Translations under genes and position numbers: made by a program
In this document: positions 1 through 6,823 of the stretch, one piece after another
Layout: every line of letters begins with the position of its first letter
Position numbering within the stretch: position 1 is the stretch's first letter
Virus record (IMG/VR): IMGVR_UViG_3300049846_002097
Location: 1 to 21,533 of that record
Source: a virus
DNA length: 21,533 nt
Reading direction: 5' to 3' (one strand)
The notes under the pieces: generated by a model
What the model saw: only the letters and a program-made list of their open reading frames with translations
Told to the model about the DNA's origin: nothing
Database searches by the model: none

Positions 1-1194
1 AACCATTTTAGTATATCCCCAATACCTAGCATTAGCTTCTAAGCTAGCTTGGTAAATATAGAAGTTAATTAGATCATCAGGCACCTTTTGCTCAGCTCCT
101 AGGAATCTAGCTCTAATAACTCTAGGTGAAACATAGAATGGAGCATACTTACTAGTAAACCAGAAAGAATATTCTTCTGAGAGCTCATAATTAACTGAGT
201 TCTTCATCTCTGGTAGAAGCTTTATTTCGTAGCGCATATTATTGGCAATAGCTTCTGTAGGTGTAAATGTTAATGTACTTCCAGACTGTGACCAAGTACC
301 AGTCCATGAAGATTCATCATAAGTATCAACATCATCATTTCTGGGCAACACAGACTTCTTAGTAGTTTCAATATATGAAGAGTAATCTGATGCTGGTGCA
401 GAGTAGAATGTAATAGTTAAACTAGCAGGATATGAACTTAAGTTTGAAGCACCAGACTTAAAGCCCAGTTTCTTTACTCCAAATGGATCAGGATCAGGTA
501 AATATTGTCTAGTTTCTGGTGTTGAGTAGAGTATTCTTCCATAGTAATAACTCCAAACATCAGACCAATTGCCTGTAGCTCCTGTAGTATAAGATCGCAC
601 TCTCCAGTAATAGGTGGTATTATCTGTATAAGTATGATTAGGTAAAGCTGATAGAGCAGTAGTAACTGTAGAGTAATCTAAAGTAGTAAAATCAAATCTT
701 GTAGAAACCTGGACATCATAGTTTACTGTATATCCACTAGCGCTTCCTGTAAAGGTAACAGCAGACCAGGTTAGGGTTGGAGGTGTGATTTGAACAGTTG
801 AGTCTCCAGGACTAAAAAGTGTTAGAGTATTATTAACAGAGCCCGAAGCAGTTTGGAATGTCCAATGATATTCATTAAAACTCTTTCTACCATCAGTAGA
901 TTGAAGCTTACTTTTAATTAAAATTCTATAGGTTTTATTGGGCTCTAGATTAGCTGAAGGTTTAAGTTCAACACGTCTAGACGCTGCAGTATAGCTAATA
1001 TAATCTGTGTCTAATATAACAGATGTAGCCTCATCCATTAAAATAACATTGACAGCCCTCTGAGCATCGTCTGAGAACTGTGTGGTAGACATATCAGTAC
1101 TCCAATCAAATATAATTGACGGTCTAGCAGTACTTTGGGGTCCACTTAGTAGTGTAGGATATCTATATGTTATCTCAGGTAAATTGGCAGCCAT
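1..1194 (-). CDS. Ig-like/FnIII-domain virion protein with connector-like C-terminus (partial)
   Basis: This frame is open from an ATG at 1194 to the left edge (398 codons, no stop), so the 3' end is missing. The ATG follows a GGGGA ribosome site by about 6 nt. It begins MAANLPEITYRY. Residues about 24-118 look like a bacterial Ig-like domain of the SbsA/Big_5 kind (strands with ELKPSANLEPNKTYRI). Residues about 130-222 look like a fibronectin-III-type fold (YYWRVRSY followed by W.D.W). Residues about 245-350 look like a second Big_5 domain (TFTPTEAIANNMRYEIKL). The last visible part, about 351-398, contains VIRARFLGAEQKVPDDLI and FYIYQASLEA, the pattern of phage head-tail connector/adaptor proteins. 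Its place directly after the capsid gene fits a head-completion or decoration role. Domain calls are by eye; the coding call is secure, the function is inferred. Confidence 0.8.
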   Translation of the reverse strand, partial: MAANLPEITYRYPTLLSGPQSTARPSIIFDWSTDMSTTQFSDDAQRAVNVILMDEATSVILDTDYISYTAASRRVELKPSANLEPNKTYRILIKSKLQSTDGRKSFNEYHWTFQTASGSVNNTLTLFSPGDSTVQITPPTLTWSAVTFTGSASGYTVNYDVQVSTRFDFTTLDYSTVTTALSALPNHTYTDNTTYYWRVRSYTTGATGNWSDVWSYYYGRILYSTPETRQYLPDPDPFGVKKLGFKSGASNLSSYPASLTITFYSAPASDYSSYIETTKKSVLPRNDDVDTYDESSWTGTWSQSGSTLTFTPTEAIANNMRYEIKLLPEMKNSVNYELSEEYSFWFTSKYAPFYVSPRVIRARFLGAEQKVPDDLINFYIYQASLEANARYWGYTKMV

Positions 1195-1209
1195 AAAATT
1201 TCCCCATTT

Positions 1210-1241
1210 AAAAAGGGGCTAGAGACTTAGCCTCTAGCCCC
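1210..1241 (-). terminator. Rho-independent terminator after the capsid gene
   Basis: On the minus strand a perfect 10-bp stem (GGGGCTAGAG with CTCTAGCCCC, arms at 1232-1241 and 1215-1224) encloses a 7-nt loop and is followed by TTTTT (1214-1210). It lies 25 bp after the capsid stop codon and just before the ribosome site of the next gene. It would therefore limit, not abolish, read-through into the Ig/connector gene and favour high capsid mRNA levels. Confidence 0.88.
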
Positions 1242-1266
1242 TAAAGAATTACTCAATAAGAGAGGT

Positions 1267-2508
1267 TTACGCAGAAACCTGTCTTACAACCAGTACAGGC
1301 TCTTCGTTAGTTACGATTCTTACGTTTGCAGCCTTGAGCATACCTTTACCACCTGCCTTAGCAGATACGCCAGCATACTTTCTAGCCTTAAGCATCGTAG
1401 CATCTCTGAACCAGTTCTCCATCTGATCCATTTCAGTGTTTCCTCTTGTTGCCATAAACAGAGAGTTTCTAGCATCAATTAGATACAGATCAGAAGTTAG
1501 AGAAGCTCCAAGAGCGGATAGACCGCCAGTTAGAGTATCTGACTCATTGTAAGGAAGTGCGTAGTAAGGTACATACGAAATTCCAAATGGGAAGTTAGCT
1601 TGCTGATCAAAGCTAGGTGGTCTAGACCAAATTCCCTGTCCAATTTGTCCACCATGATAGAACTGAGCCTTCATGATAGGATCCTGAGCAAAGATTGGCC
1701 AAGCTAGAGGATGAGCTAAGAAGTGAGTTGGATCAAACCTGTTGCCAAGCATAACGCCAACCATCTTCACAAGATCATTATAGCTAAATGAACCATTAGC
1801 AACTAGAGCTGAACCGGAGATAGACTTACCAGTAGTTCTATACTGGGTGTCTGCGTTCTCGTTGTCAAATACTGTCTGAGCTCTGTTTGTCATTGCCTGA
1901 TAAAGAATGCTTTCGATTCTTCGATCAATTGCATTGCTCATCATTCTCATGTGCATCTGAACTAGAGGCCACATGGAGTGCACAATCACTTCCTCGTTGA
2001 TTGCAGCAGCAACACCAATCTTCTTAATTCTGATGGATGTCATGTGCTGTGCAAAGCTTAGAGTCTGAGCTGTGTACTCTTGACCTTCTGACATTTCAAA
2101 TGCCTGAAGTGCATCAACAGTTGGGAACTCAATTAGTAGCGGAGCATTGTCTGCTAGTCTAATTGTATCCGCAACGGAGTTTGTCAAGAATAGATTAGGC
2201 TCCTTTGGCTCCTGAAGAACTTCAGAAATTACTCGCGGAAAGATAATTGAAGCGTCAGAAGTATTCAGAGCCTCGTTCATCTTTAGCGTAGGAAGATCGC
2301 GTACTTCGTCTCCCTCAAATGTCTTTCCAGTAAATTGAGCATAAAGAAACTCTTCTGCTTTGCTTACGCGCTCTACAAGCTCCTCTCTACTAACTTCACC
2401 CTCACCGTCACCGATGGTAAGACCGTTCTTTGCAGCATATTCCTGAAGGCGAGGATCCAAAATGTCTTTGGAGGCCTTTTCGATAAGATTAAAAATGCTG
2501 TTCTTCAT
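1267..2508 (-). CDS. Major capsid protein (HK97-fold type, inferred)
   Basis: A 413-aa protein starting MKNSIFNLIEKASKDIL. I chose the ATG at 2508 because an AAGGA site lies about 8 nt upstream; the open frame extends 16 codons further upstream but across a hairpin. The N-terminal ~75 residues are charged and helical (N-arm or delta-like region). The rest contains the long helix and beta segments typical of phage capsid proteins (IFPRVISEVLQEP, then INEEVIVHSMWPLVQMHMRM as spine-like helix, DRRIESILYQAM, FLAHPLAWPIFAQDP, and a GISYVPYYALP strand). Position decides the call: it follows portal, protease-scaffold and decoration-like genes. Its own hairpin upstream and a terminator downstream are typical of the most highly expressed virion gene. 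No residue-level motif is diagnostic, so the fold is inferred. Confidence 0.85.
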   Translation of the reverse strand: MKNSIFNLIEKASKDILDPRLQEYAAKNGLTIGDGEGEVSREELVERVSKAEEFLYAQFTGKTFEGDEVRDLPTLKMNEALNTSDASIIFPRVISEVLQEPKEPNLFLTNSVADTIRLADNAPLLIEFPTVDALQAFEMSEGQEYTAQTLSFAQHMTSIRIKKIGVAAAINEEVIVHSMWPLVQMHMRMMSNAIDRRIESILYQAMTNRAQTVFDNENADTQYRTTGKSISGSALVANGSFSYNDLVKMVGVMLGNRFDPTHFLAHPLAWPIFAQDPIMKAQFYHGGQIGQGIWSRPPSFDQQANFPFGISYVPYYALPYNESDTLTGGLSALGASLTSDLYLIDARNSLFMATRGNTEMDQMENWFRDATMLKARKYAGVSAKAGGKGMLKAANVRIVTNEEPVLVVRQVSA

Positions 2509-2535
2509 ATATTTCCGTCCTTTTAAGATTTCCTT

Positions 2536-2557
2536 GTTGGGGGCCGAAGCCCCCAAC
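2536..2557 (-). promoter_or_regulatory. Stable cUUCGg hairpin in front of the capsid gene
   Basis: On the minus strand GTTGGGGGC-TTCG-GCCCCCAAC forms a perfect 9-bp GC-rich stem closed by C(UUCG)G, an exceptionally stable RNA tetraloop. There is no T-tract (AAGGAAATC follows), so this is a poor rho-independent terminator. It sits 16 nt after the stop of the upstream gene and 27 nt before the capsid ATG. Likely roles are mRNA 5'-end protection or a processing point that raises capsid expression; a weak terminator is the alternative. Confidence 0.7.
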
Positions 2558-2573
2558 TAATCTTCGTGTCTCT

Positions 2574-3944
2574 TTATCTAACAATTATCCTCAATGCGGC
2601 AGTTACGTCGCTTAGGTTAAGGTGAGATGGAACTCCATATTGGTTAGATACGTTTCGACCATCAGTTAGATTAATGATACCCTGACCCCATGCCACAGCA
2701 CCATCTCTAGGATCTGTGATGTAAGCATAAAGTACCTTGATAGCAGTCACTGTGCTGATATTACTGCTTAGGGTAATAACACCAGTTCTCCAGTTTACGT
2801 CGTGATACAGACCACTAAAGTATCCTCTTGCATCTGGAATTGCATTGTATGGTAGAATCGTCCAGCTTGTATAAGTCTGAGAGACTCCATCCTTATCAAT
2901 CAAAACTCCCTTGAATGCAATTAGGAATGGTCTAAGTACTGAAATTGGATAGTTTGTAACTCTATACTGAGAACCAGCAACTACTGTTGAAGGTGTCTCC
3001 CAGTCAGAGTTTACATCAGGATCGCTTCCAGTACCAACCTGTGTTACAGGATAGTTTTGCATTGCAGGTGGATAGTTTAGATAGTCCTGAGGAGCATACT
3101 CTACCCACTTTAGGAAGTCATCTCTTGTCAGAATATCAGTTAGAGACTGAATTCTTAGAACTTCACCACCAATCTGGTCTTCTGCCTGTCCATGAGTATA
3201 GGTTACAGCAGCAACAGTAGCAGAACCAGCTCCAGCAAAGGATGCAACCCACTTTGCCAAACCAGCATTCCAAGCAACTGTACCTGTAACGTTAGTTACA
3301 AGAGCACCACCAGTACCATATTGAGTTACAATTGTTGGCTCAATGCCTGGATAAATTGCAGCACTTAGGCTTAGCTGTGCAGAAGCAGCTACAGCAGGAG
3401 TTGTATAAACATTTAGTGGCTGCCACCGCACTGCTTTACCTCTGTGTAGATAGCTGATTGTGGTTGTAGAGGTTGTAGAGCCCCAATAACCAGTTACCTT
3501 ATCACCAGCTCTTAATGTACCGTGGGCACCATTAATGCTAGCAACATAGGGAACCTCAGCAACAAAGCCTTTCTTAAACTTGACTGTATTGCTATCTGTC
3601 ATGAATTCGCCAGACTGTCTGTACATCTGGTTAATAGACATACCTACTGGCGTAAGATTTTTACCGTCGTGCAGTGTTAAAGTTGTTTTTCCAGTATCGG
3701 AAGATAAAAATCTGTAGTTGGTAGAGCCTCTACCACCACTGTATCCAATAGATACAAACCGACCCGCTGGAATGACAACTGAACCTGCTGGATCAAAAGG
3801 ATCAACTCCAAGAGCCGGCAGATATGGATCTACGATAAGTTCCTCAGGTGGGACGATGCCCACATTATCCTGAGACACTTCAATCTTAGGTCTCCATACT
3901 CGACCCGGCATAGGATGTGAACCGAACATACTTGAATAGCTCAT
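2574..3944 (-). CDS. Putative head decoration/structural protein
   Basis: A 456-aa protein (MSYSSMFGSHPMPGRVW...). Its ATG overlaps the protease-scaffold stop as TAATG and has AAGGAG 8 nt upstream, so translation is probably coupled. The sequence is rich in Gly, Thr, Val and Tyr and predicted to be mostly beta. Residues about 55-72 (VVIPAGRFVSIGYSGG) resemble the N-terminal strand pattern of lambda gpD-like decoration proteins. The middle (about 180-250) is Ala/Thr-rich, and the C-terminal half carries repeated aromatic beta stretches (YLNYPPAMQNYPVTQ, ILPYNAIPDARGYFSGLYHDV). It lies between protease/scaffold and capsid genes, where lambda-like phages keep the decoration gene. That supports a capsid-decoration or head-fibre role, but no family is recognised with certainty. 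Confidence 0.75.
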   Translation of the reverse strand: MSYSSMFGSHPMPGRVWRPKIEVSQDNVGIVPPEELIVDPYLPALGVDPFDPAGSVVIPAGRFVSIGYSGGRGSTNYRFLSSDTGKTTLTLHDGKNLTPVGMSINQMYRQSGEFMTDSNTVKFKKGFVAEVPYVASINGAHGTLRAGDKVTGYWGSTTSTTTISYLHRGKAVRWQPLNVYTTPAVAASAQLSLSAAIYPGIEPTIVTQYGTGGALVTNVTGTVAWNAGLAKWVASFAGAGSATVAAVTYTHGQAEDQIGGEVLRIQSLTDILTRDDFLKWVEYAPQDYLNYPPAMQNYPVTQVGTGSDPDVNSDWETPSTVVAGSQYRVTNYPISVLRPFLIAFKGVLIDKDGVSQTYTSWTILPYNAIPDARGYFSGLYHDVNWRTGVITLSSNISTVTAIKVLYAYITDPRDGAVAWGQGIINLTDGRNVSNQYGVPSHLNLSDVTAALRIIVR

Positions 3945-4909
3945 TAGCTTTTCTCCTTATTATTTACAGGGTGTTTGCCGTTTTTCTTGGCGGGCCTTAC
4001 CCTAAAGCCTAACCAAACGTCCTTAGACTCTTTACTAGTTCGACTAACTTCTTCTGACTTCTCAGCTACAACAACTGGATCAGGAATAGTCTCTACTGCA
4101 GGAGTTTCTTCTACCGGAGTAGTTTCTACTTCTACTGGAGCTGTCTCTTTAATGGGAGCAGCCTCAATAAACTTTCTAAGTACAGAGGTACCAAAGACCT
4201 TATATGCCTTATAGGCTCCATCTAGATCTTCTTTAACAACTTTGCCTTGGCGAACTAGACCAGCAAGTGTTGCTATTTCCTGCCTAGACTCATTGAACTC
4301 TGAAGCCTTGACAAAGTGCAGAAGACCTTCAATGGTTACCTCTGCAAAAATAGCCTTTTTAGCTTCTTCTGGATTTTCAAATACAGAAGCCATTGCTTTT
4401 GTATTTGTTGCAAAAAGCTCTAAAGCTTCTTTACTAGCCCAAATCTGATACATTTCATTATAGTGTGTCAAATTGTCTGCAAATAGATTCAGTTCTTCTG
4501 CATTTCTAATTTCAACTAGAGGAGTTACTTTGCCTTCATGGTTAACCAAAATGGGCATTAAAATAACGTCTTCTCCTTCTAATCTATATCCAATAGAGGA
4601 AATTTCTTCCTCACTTTCAACTAGAGGAGACTTTAAAGTTCCTCCTTTATTTAAATAGAGTGAAAGTGCAAACTTTGCTGCTTTTTCATTCCAATCTTCA
4701 CATACTTGCGTAGCAAACTCAGAAATCTCTGCAAAAAGCTCTGCATTCTCAATTCTTTCTCCACTACCGTCTACTAAATCTGTAACATCTTCTTCTGTGT
4801 CAAAAGTGGTCAAAAGAAGTTCATTAAACGAACCCTTATCTTCACTCTTCTGAGCTTCAGCGATGATTTCTGCTACAGTAGCTTCTTGTAGATCAAATCC
4901 TTTAGCCAT
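3944..4909 (-). CDS. Probable nested scaffold protein from an internal start
   Basis: Inside the protease-scaffold frame an ATG at 4909 (MAKGFDLQEATVAEI) is preceded by GAGGA with 7 nt spacing, as good as the sites of the real genes around it. It would give a 321-aa product made only of the C-terminal, acidic and helical region, without the protease or the Cys/His motif. The same arrangement is known in lambda (C and Nu3) and related phages, where free scaffold is made in excess over protease-scaffold. Residues run in frame to the shared stop at 3944. The start is inferred from sequence; no expression evidence is available. Confidence 0.55.
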   Translation of the reverse strand: MAKGFDLQEATVAEIIAEAQKSEDKGSFNELLLTTFDTEEDVTDLVDGSGERIENAELFAEISEFATQVCEDWNEKAAKFALSLYLNKGGTLKSPLVESEEEISSIGYRLEGEDVILMPILVNHEGKVTPLVEIRNAEELNLFADNLTHYNEMYQIWASKEALELFATNTKAMASVFENPEEAKKAIFAEVTIEGLLHFVKASEFNESRQEIATLAGLVRQGKVVKEDLDGAYKAYKVFGTSVLRKFIEAAPIKETAPVEVETTPVEETPAVETIPDPVVVAEKSEEVSRTSKESKDVWLGFRVRPAKKNGKHPVNNKEKS

Positions 4910-6004
4910 ATCTATTTCCTCGCTTTCATTGGGCTTGGTTGCTTCATCTTCGTCATCCTCACCGTCATCTTCCATCTTTTTCATTGTCTTTCCACATGTA
5001 GGGCAAGTAGCAGCTTTAAAAGATGTCATATTTGGATGATCTGGGCAGCAATAAGTTTGTGCCTCTTCATCCTCTGCTGACTCTGTAACTGATTCAGAAT
5101 TATTATTCAGCCACCAAATATCATGACCAACTTTAACTGAGTCTACAAAGAAGGATTCATCAAAAATGAATTCATCCATATCTAATGTCACCTTTTCTGA
5201 AGTTTTAGCATCAAAAAAGTTATACTCATTAGATTTACCAGATTTCTTTTCTGCTACAAGCAATCTAATGCCTTCAGCACCAATATCTGGATCTACAACT
5301 CCTGCATACTCATCTGAAGGGACGTTTACAAAGGAAAGTTCTACTCCCCTAATTTCACCCATTCTCCAGTACGAAAGTCGTCCTTCATAAAGCTGTCCTC
5401 TTTCATAAGGAGGCAATTCCTCGCCCTTACGTCTAATTTCAGCAATATTCTTACCTGAAATAGCTTCCCAAACATTATCTACTCTAGATCCAATAGATAC
5501 TGTATGGTAAGCACCACCTAGAACTCTTGTAATTGCTTCTGGATCAGTGATCGCAGGAACAGCATAAAGAGTTCCATCTCCTTCAACAGTGCCAGGAACA
5601 TACTTCTTTAAAGGAGAAGTTCCTGGTCCATCTTTCTTTTCTTGTCTTCGTCTAAATCCTGAAAAGACAATTCTACCCATAGGTACATCAGCTTCTTCAA
5701 TAGGACCAACCATTCCCATTACTTTCTGGGCCTGGTGCTCTCTTAAAACTGGCTTACCAAAAGGTTTTACAAAGGAAGAATAACCTGTTGGATCTTCAGT
5801 CTTATTCTTTCCAATAAGAGACTCCGCTGGATAGTATGTATAATTCCGAGTTAGTCTTCCAGAATTAATTGCTTTCACAAGTGGATAAATTGCTCTAACT
5901 TCCTTAATTTTAATATCAGAAAGTAGAGCCTCTGTTACAGGCTTAGACATATCCTCAAGAATAGGATTAGATACACTTAGTGTTGCATTTTCTCTGAAAT
6001 ACAT
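3944..6004 (-). CDS. Prohead protease-scaffold fusion protein
   Basis: A 686-aa protein beginning MYFRENATLSVSN. The ATG at 6004 lies 5 nt past the upstream stop with GGTGA 8 nt before it; an earlier ATG at 6019 has no spaced ribosome site. Residues 1-250 look like the HK97-type (S78/U35) prohead protease: KPVLREH (candidate catalytic His90), YHTVSIGSRV (168-175 region) and ELSFVNVPSDE (candidate Ser224), the usual 'SxVNVP' signature. Residues about 319-337 hold CCPDHP...CPTCGK, a Cys/His motif like a zinc or heavy-metal-binding domain. A highly acidic linker (about 345-364) follows, then a helical, Glu-rich region from Met366 with scaffold character, and a basic C-terminus. The length, more than twice a lone protease, fits a protease fused to scaffold. 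It cleaves the scaffold and capsid N-arm during head maturation (family knowledge). Confidence 0.88.
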   Translation of the reverse strand: MYFRENATLSVSNPILEDMSKPVTEALLSDIKIKEVRAIYPLVKAINSGRLTRNYTYYPAESLIGKNKTEDPTGYSSFVKPFGKPVLREHQAQKVMGMVGPIEEADVPMGRIVFSGFRRRQEKKDGPGTSPLKKYVPGTVEGDGTLYAVPAITDPEAITRVLGGAYHTVSIGSRVDNVWEAISGKNIAEIRRKGEELPPYERGQLYEGRLSYWRMGEIRGVELSFVNVPSDEYAGVVDPDIGAEGIRLLVAEKKSGKSNEYNFFDAKTSEKVTLDMDEFIFDESFFVDSVKVGHDIWWLNNNSESVTESAEDEEAQTYCCPDHPNMTSFKAATCPTCGKTMKKMEDDGEDDEDEATKPNESEEIDMAKGFDLQEATVAEIIAEAQKSEDKGSFNELLLTTFDTEEDVTDLVDGSGERIENAELFAEISEFATQVCEDWNEKAAKFALSLYLNKGGTLKSPLVESEEEISSIGYRLEGEDVILMPILVNHEGKVTPLVEIRNAEELNLFADNLTHYNEMYQIWASKEALELFATNTKAMASVFENPEEAKKAIFAEVTIEGLLHFVKASEFNESRQEIATLAGLVRQGKVVKEDLDGAYKAYKVFGTSVLRKFIEAAPIKETAPVEVETTPVEETPAVETIPDPVVVAEKSEEVSRTSKESKDVWLGFRVRPAKKNGKHPVNNKEKS
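4917..4921 (-). promoter_or_regulatory. Internal ribosome binding site for nested scaffold
   Basis: Minus strand GAGGA, 7 nt before an in-frame ATG at 4909, located exactly where the acidic linker of the protease fusion ends and the scaffold-like region begins. Confidence 0.55.
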
Positions 6005-6008
6005 ACTA

Positions 6009-6245
6009 TTATTCACCATCCTCTTCTGGTTTTTGATTGTGTGCAACAATTGCTTCTCTGTTGCCGAGCCAGCCAATAATATCATTGGCTGAGCCTCCTA
6101 AAAGGCCAAAAACAAATCCAGCTCCAAGAGCTACAGGATCTGTAATCTGCATTAAGGACATAAACAACACTAGAGCCGCCCCATTAGTAATGGCACGCTT
6201 TAAGTTGAGTGCAAGATTAAAATGCTCAGGCAACGTTATTTTCAT
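6009..6245 (-). CDS. Small two-helix membrane protein (holin-like, unassigned)
   Basis: A 78-aa protein, MKITLPEHFNLALNLKRAITN..., with AGGA about 10 nt before the ATG. Two hydrophobic stretches are visible: about 20-35 (NGAALVLFMSLMQI) and about 38-60 (VALGAGFVFGLLGG, then DIIGWLG), followed by a charged, hydrophilic tail (NQKPEEDGE). Size, two membrane segments and a charged C-terminus resemble small holins, but holins have no conserved signature. It starts 4 nt after the stop of the coiled-coil/TM gene and ends 4 nt before the protease ATG, so it belongs to the operon. A head-associated membrane role is also possible. Confidence 0.72.
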   Translation of the reverse strand: MKITLPEHFNLALNLKRAITNGAALVLFMSLMQITDPVALGAGFVFGLLGGSANDIIGWLGNREAIVAHNQKPEEDGE

Positions 6246-6249
6246 GTGT

Positions 6250-6651
6250 TTATCTTCCTATATAAATCGTTTGGACTAATCCCCAACCTATGTTGAGTAG
6301 AATGCCCATAATTGCAATAAATAGAGCTCGTTTCCATGCAACTAAATTATCTTTATCACTTTTCTGTGTTGAGTTTCTATCCTCTTCACACTTTTTTAGT
6401 GCTCTTATTTCATAATCTATTGATTCTAGACGAGACAGTAGTGAGATAGATCCTGAAGATCCATCTCTTACAATAGTTAGTAGAAAATCAACATCCTGTT
6501 TTAGGGAATTAAAATTCTCTTCTAAAATTGTTTTATCGTGTTCAGAATCTGCTAACTGTCTTCTTAAGGATTCTAGTTTTTCGTCATGTTGCTCCAATAG
6601 TTTTAGGACCAGTTTTTGGTATTGGGTCCATGTACCGCCAGATTCTGACAT
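6250..6651 (-). CDS. Coiled-coil protein with C-terminal membrane anchor
   Basis: A 133-aa protein starting MSESGGTWTQYQKLVLKLL. A textbook AAGGAG lies 7 nt before the ATG. Residues about 12-90 show heptad-like spacing and high Glu/Lys/Leu content typical of a coiled coil. Residues about 108-130 (ALFIAIMGILLNIGWGLV) form one membrane helix at the C-terminus. The layout resembles XhlA-type hemolysin/holin-partner proteins and some anti-holins or spanin-like proteins. Its neighbour downstream is a small two-helix membrane protein, so the two may act as a pair in lysis. This is inference from topology; no conserved motif is recognised. Confidence 0.75.
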   Translation of the reverse strand: MSESGGTWTQYQKLVLKLLEQHDEKLESLRRQLADSEHDKTILEENFNSLKQDVDFLLTIVRDGSSGSISLLSRLESIDYEIRALKKCEEDRNSTQKSDKDNLVAWKRALFIAIMGILLNIGWGLVQTIYIGR

Positions 6652-6652
6652 G

Positions 6653-6823
6653 TTACTTCTCCTTTGGTTTTATTAGTTTAATCAGCCTGGGAATATCCTT
6701 TTCCAAAAGATCATCCAATTCTTCTCTTTCTCCCTTTGTAAGGGAATCTAAATTTTGCTTTTCTAGTGCTAAAATTAACTTTTTAAGCTCCATCAATATT
6801 GAAGATTTAGTTAAGGTTTTCAT
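6653..6823 (-). CDS. Small helical protein, 56 aa
   Basis: MKTLTKSSILMELKKLILALEK... ending KPKEK, read from an ATG at 6823 to TAA at 6653. The ATG lies inside the last codons of the portal gene (17-nt overlap) with GAGAGG about 10 nt upstream. The stop sits 1 nt before the next ATG, and this gene's end contains that gene's AAGGAG site. The sequence is a charged amphipathic helix-rich peptide with no membrane segment. The tight overlap on both sides and continuous strand support a real gene despite its size. Function unknown. Confidence 0.68.
   Translation of the reverse strand: MKTLTKSSILMELKKLILALEKQNLDSLTKGEREELDDLLEKDIPRLIKLIKPKEK

Noticed and set aside
3975-5783. Several plus-strand open frames of 60-80 codons
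   Set aside because: All are antisense to the protease-scaffold gene, Ser-rich and without ribosome sites, as expected for shadows of a strong coding frame.
6009-6085. Longer protease start with 27 extra residues
   Set aside because: It would overlap the small membrane protein gene by 77 nt, and the extra starts have no spaced Shine-Dalgarno; the ATG at 6004 does.
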